Source: Arthrobacter sp. RIT-PI-e (GTDB lineage Bacteria; Actinomycetota; Actinomycetes; Actinomycetales; Micrococcaceae). Taken from it: DNA of 64,000 nt. A model generated the notes under the pieces. That model saw only the letters and a list, made by a program, of their open reading frames with translations. It made no database searches and had not been told where the DNA came from. Where the stretch lies: NCBI RefSeq assembly GCF_001187915.1, contig NZ_LGIU01000038.1:1-64000 (forward strand), given 5' to 3'. Below are positions 60,857 to 64,000 of the stretch, one piece after another (positions within the stretch are counted from its first letter, which is position 1; each line of letters opens with the position of its first letter). The translations under genes and the position numbers were made by a program.

Positions 60857-61579
60857 GTGGAACTCGATCCCGGGACGGTCGCGATCGTCCAGCTCGCCTG
60901 GTCACGCCTGCTGGGGCTGAACGACACCGCACTCGGGGACGGCGGCACCGACCGGTTGTACCGCGTGGACGACGACGCCGGGGTCCTCACGTTCGTGACG
61001 CTGTTCGGCCGTGAGGCGCTGCGCGGCCCCGCCTGGGCCGTGGACGCCGCTCGCGGACTGTCCGGTCCCGAGCTGCGGGGCCACTCCACCCTGCTGGCCC
61101 TCAGCCGCGAGCACGGCGGGCGCGGCCTCGGCGAGGCGCAGCTCTACTTCTGCGACGAGCTCCCCGTGATCGAGGGCCCGGAGGCCGTGGTGTCCACCGA
61201 CGGCAGCGAGGTGCGGGACCTCGAGCAGCTCTGCCCGCCCGACGACGTCGGCGAGGCGGGACTCGGCGCCCTCGGGCACACGTTCGTGCTGCTCGAGGAG
61301 GACACGGCGTCGTCGACACCCCGAGCGCCCCTGGCCGGTGCCGGGTACGAGATCTGGGAGGGCATTCTCGCCCACCTCGCGGTCCTCACCCCGCCGGAGA
61401 GGCGCCGGCAAGGGCACGCGCAGCGGATCGCGGCCGTGGCGGTCGAGGAGGCGATGGCCGCGGGCCTCGTTCCCCAGTGGCGTGCGCGGACGGACAACAC
61501 CGCCTCGCAGCGCACCGCACGGCGTGCAGGTTTCGCCTTCGCCGGGACGCAGACCTCGGTGGCCCTGCAGCGCGACTGA
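60857..61579 (+). CDS. GNAT-family N-acetyltransferase with unknown N-terminal domain
   Basis: 240 residues from a GTG 2 nt after the pfkA stop; no ribosome site, so probably translated by coupling. Residues ~1–140 match nothing I know. Residues ~140–240 have the GNAT acetyl-CoA loop (HLAVLTPPERRRQGHAQRIA) and the C-terminal NTASQRTARRAGFAFAGTQT strand-helix. Substrate unknown. Confidence 0.8.
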   Translation: MELDPGTVAIVQLAWSRLLGLNDTALGDGGTDRLYRVDDDAGVLTFVTLFGREALRGPAWAVDAARGLSGPELRGHSTLLALSREHGGRGLGEAQLYFCDELPVIEGPEAVVSTDGSEVRDLEQLCPPDDVGEAGLGALGHTFVLLEEDTASSTPRAPLAGAGYEIWEGILAHLAVLTPPERRRQGHAQRIAAVAVEEAMAAGLVPQWRARTDNTASQRTARRAGFAFAGTQTSVALQRD

Positions 61580-61712
61580 TCTCGGACCCGGGCAGGGGTC
61601 GCGGCAGGTGCGGTCTCGCGGACGGGTTTCCCGGAGATTTCCGCATGTCGCTGCGGGACACGCTGCACCTCCGCCGTGGTCGTCAGTGGAACCCGTGCAG
61701 ATCGCCAGGCGA

Positions 61713-62228
61713 TCACGACGCCGGGCACGGGAGGACCAGGGCCACCCCATCCGGGACCACCGGACATCGCCCGAACAGGTCGAGGAGTTCCGTCCGGCCG
61801 AACAGCTCGGCGGCGGCACGGGCGGAGGGGGATCCCGCGTCCGGGTCCGCACCGGCTTCCGCGAGGATCCGCACCACGTCGAGGTGCCCCTTGAACACCG
61901 CTCCCGCCAGCGGCGTCTGGCCGCGGTCGTTCGCCTGCCCGGCGTCGGCCCCGCGTGCCAGGAGATCCCGGACGATCGCGGGGTGGCCGTTGTAGGCGGC
62001 GAGCATGAGCAGACCGTCCCCCGCGGTGTTGGTCAGGGTGAACGGGACACCCGCATCGAGGTACCGCCTGAGCATCGCGGCGTCACCCTGACGCGCCGCG
62101 TCGAAGAGTGCGTGCGCCAGGGCCACGGCTGCGGCCGCAGCGTCGTCGGCCGGGGCCGGATCCGCCGGACCGTCCACGTCCGCATGCCGCCCGTCGACGC
62201 CGTCGCCCTCGACAGAGGGGCCGGTCAT
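61713..62228 (-). CDS. Ankyrin-repeat protein
   Basis: 171 residues. A Asp/Ala/Pro-rich start, then about four ankyrin repeats: ALFDAARQGDAAMLRRYLDA, GDGLLMLAAYNGHPAIVRDL, GQTPLAGAVFKGHLDVVRIL and a final degenerate one. No signal peptide. Probably a small cytoplasmic binding protein. The ATG at 62228 overlaps the ygfZ stop (ATGA). Confidence 0.88.
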   Translation of the reverse strand: MTGPSVEGDGVDGRHADVDGPADPAPADDAAAAAVALAHALFDAARQGDAAMLRRYLDAGVPFTLTNTAGDGLLMLAAYNGHPAIVRDLLARGADAGQANDRGQTPLAGAVFKGHLDVVRILAEAGADPDAGSPSARAAAELFGRTELLDLFGRCPVVPDGVALVLPCPAS

Positions 62229-63316
62229 CGCGGAACCCGCAGGAAACCTGTGGCGCGCCCCACCACCTGCCCGGCATCCGGTGCCACGATGACCTCCTGC
62301 GCCGCGGCGTACGTCTCGTCGGCGTCCTGCACCAGGAGCTCGGCCGAGGCGTCCACCGAGCGCTTGAGCACGGCGAGCGCCACGGGACCCATCTCGTAGT
62401 GGTGCCCCACGGAGGTGACCCGGCCCACGGTGCGCCCCTCGCTGACCACCGCGCTGCCGGGGGCGGGGAGGGTGTGCTGGCTGCCGTCGAGGTGGAGGAA
62501 GGTGAGGCGGCGCGGCGGGTGGCCCAGGTTGTGCACCCGGGCCACGGTCTCCTGACCCTTGTAGCACCCCTTGGCGAGGTGGACGGCCGTGCGCATGAGG
62601 TCGAGTTCGTGCGGGATGGTCTTCTCGTCGGTCTCGAAGCCGGGCCGGGGACGCCACGCCGCGATGCGCAGGGCCTCGGCGGCGAGGGACCCGGAGAGCT
62701 GCAGTTCGGAGGAGGTCACCACGGTGTCGAGTTCGGCACGGGGCACGAGGTACTCGAACCAGGGGCGGTCGACACCGGGGTGCGCGGCGGCGTCGACGGT
62801 CGAGTAGGCGTAGCCGCCCGCACCGATCGCGGGCCAGGGATCCTCCCAGACGATCCTGCCCTCACCCAGCTCGGGAAGCGCCCGGGTGGCTCCGAGAACG
62901 GCCCAGGCCCCGGTGGCATCGGTCACCTCGACCCGGAGCATGAACTTCATGCGTTCGAGCCAGGCCGCCAGCGGCGCGGCCTCCCCGCCCTCGACGATCA
63001 GCCATGTGGTGCCGCCGTCGTCCACCACGTGGGCGGCGTGCTCGATACGGCCCTGCACGGTGAGGAGGAGGGTCTCGGAGCTCTGACCGGATACCAGGCC
63101 CAGCAGCAGCTGCGAGGAGAGGGTGTTGAGCCAGCTGAGGCGGTCGGGGCCGCTGACGGTGACCACCCCGCGGGAGGAGAGGTCCACCACGGCCTGCCCC
63201 TCGGCCAGGAGTCGCTGTTCGCGGAACGGGTCGCCGTAGTGGGAGGCGACGAGGGCGTCAGCTCCGCCGCCCGGTACGGCACCGGGTCGGGCGAGCAGGG
63301 GGCTGGAGGAGATCAT
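62225..63316 (-). CDS. ygfZ: Folate-binding protein YgfZ (Fe-S cluster maintenance)
   Basis: 363 residues of the GcvT/YgfZ family. The signature KGCYKGQETVARV, with its key Cys, separates it from GcvT. N-terminal segment VVDLSSRGVVTVSGPDRLSW and SSQLLLGLVSGQSSETLLL bind folate. YgfZ helps repair or assemble certain [4Fe-4S] enzymes such as MiaB. ATG at 63316. Confidence 0.94.
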   Translation of the reverse strand: MISSSPLLARPGAVPGGGADALVASHYGDPFREQRLLAEGQAVVDLSSRGVVTVSGPDRLSWLNTLSSQLLLGLVSGQSSETLLLTVQGRIEHAAHVVDDGGTTWLIVEGGEAAPLAAWLERMKFMLRVEVTDATGAWAVLGATRALPELGEGRIVWEDPWPAIGAGGYAYSTVDAAAHPGVDRPWFEYLVPRAELDTVVTSSELQLSGSLAAEALRIAAWRPRPGFETDEKTIPHELDLMRTAVHLAKGCYKGQETVARVHNLGHPPRRLTFLHLDGSQHTLPAPGSAVVSEGRTVGRVTSVGHHYEMGPVALAVLKRSVDASAELLVQDADETYAAAQEVIVAPDAGQVVGRATGFLRVPR

Positions 63317-63377
63317 GACCGGTACAACGCCTCCCGGACAGGTCTATTCCTGCCCGGGATCGAGCCGGGAGGTGGGT

Positions 63378-63977
63378 TCAGGAGGTTTTCTGCAGGATGG
63401 CGGAGGCATGTGCCTCGAGCGAATTGCCGTCCGCCGCCACGTCCCATCTCCAGTAGAGGTTGCCCTCCACCAGACCGAACAGCCGGGTGGCGGCCGTGTA
63501 CTCCTTGGAGTGCTGGCCGCGCATCACGAGGTCGGTGCTGAGCTGGATCTGCGGGCCTTTGATGTCGCCGTAGTACAGCTCGGCGATCCCGCCGGGGTGC
63601 ACGATCGTGGCCGTGAGGTCGAAGCCTCCCGCCTCGTTGCGGAACTGCTCCACCTCGTCGGCGGTCTTGAGGGCGGGCACGATGTCCGCCGGGTTCAGGC
63701 CCGGGCCCACGTCGGCGTCGTTGAGCTTGCGGTCCAGGGCCCAGAAGCCGGTCTCGCCGGACAGCGGACGCAGCTTGGCGCCCTCCTCGTCGATGAGCCA
63801 GGACTCGGCACTGTACTGGAGGTAGGGCAGCCCGTTCTGGGAGAAGACGACGCGCTGCGAGAACCGCTCGGACTCGGCGGTACCCTCACCGAGCATCCCC
63901 GTGCCCTCCCAGGTCCCGAGGAGCCACGACAGCGGGACGAGCTCGGGCGTGAGGTCGGTGGGGAGTTCGAAGGACAT
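63378..63977 (-). CDS. Nitrobindin-like FABP-family protein (DUF1794)
   Basis: 199 residues forming a β-barrel of the bacterial FABP/nitrobindin type. The start motif LLGTWEGTGMLGEG, then FSQRVVFSQNGLPYLQYSAE, ETGFWALDR and a C-terminal His in SLEAHASAILQK, at the place where nitrobindins hold heme iron. Heme binding and peroxynitrite isomerisation are inferred from the family. ATG at 63977; the frame is complete inside the window. Confidence 0.88.
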   Translation of the reverse strand: MSFELPTDLTPELVPLSWLLGTWEGTGMLGEGTAESERFSQRVVFSQNGLPYLQYSAESWLIDEEGAKLRPLSGETGFWALDRKLNDADVGPGLNPADIVPALKTADEVEQFRNEAGGFDLTATIVHPGGIAELYYGDIKGPQIQLSTDLVMRGQHSKEYTAATRLFGLVEGNLYWRWDVAADGNSLEAHASAILQKTS

Positions 63978-64000
63978 GATGTTCGTCGGCGGGTCTTCTA

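Overview
The window is chromosomal DNA from a high-GC Gram-positive actinobacterium, most likely a pigmented member of the Micrococcaceae (Arthrobacter agilis- or Kocuria-like). This rests on very GC-rich third codon positions, actinobacterial gene orders (tRNA-Trp–secE–nusG–rplKA; infA–rpmJ–rpsM–rpsK–rpoA–rplQ–truA; rplM–rpsI–glmM), long acidic N-terminal extensions on NusG and S9, and a gene set for C50 carotenoids of the bacterioruberin type. The genus is an inference; no 16S gene is present.

Most of the window (about 0.5–50.5 kb) is a translation/transcription supercluster on the minus strand. Read in the direction of transcription it runs: tRNA-Trp, secE, nusG, rplK, rplA; rplJ, rplL; crtE, crtB, crtI; rpoB, rpoC; rpsL, rpsG, fusA, tuf; one 1269-residue membrane protein; the S10 operon (rpsJ to rpsQ); the spc operon (rplN to rplO, without rpsN); secY, adk, map; infA, rpmJ; rpsM, rpsK, rpoA, rplQ, truA (without rpsD); a small two-component/Hpt module; rplM, rpsI; and glmM. 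Perfect GC-rich hairpins mark nearly every transcription-unit boundary and several positions inside operons.

The accessory content is mainly carotenoid and signalling genes. The crtE-crtB-crtI operon, a divergent idi and the relic of a thiolase gene lie between rplJL and rpoBC, which are normally close neighbours. A second carotenoid locus at 56.4–59.6 kb holds a UbiA-type lycopene elongase, a CrtD-like desaturase and CruF. Together the two loci could account for the route from IPP/DMAPP through GGPP, phytoene and lycopene to bacterioruberin. Directly before cruF is a PspC/LiaF-like envelope-stress module (response regulator, PspC-histidine kinase, three small or medium membrane proteins). 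At 3.5–6.5 kb lie a sensor kinase, an OmpR-type regulator and a degenerate Hpt protein.

The right end (59.8–64 kb) is ordinary metabolism and housekeeping: phosphofructokinase, a GNAT protein, an ankyrin-repeat protein, the Fe-S-related YgfZ and a nitrobindin-like FABP protein. The left edge cuts through a CbiX-type sirohydrochlorin chelatase gene. I saw no insertion sequence, CRISPR array, rRNA gene or replication origin.
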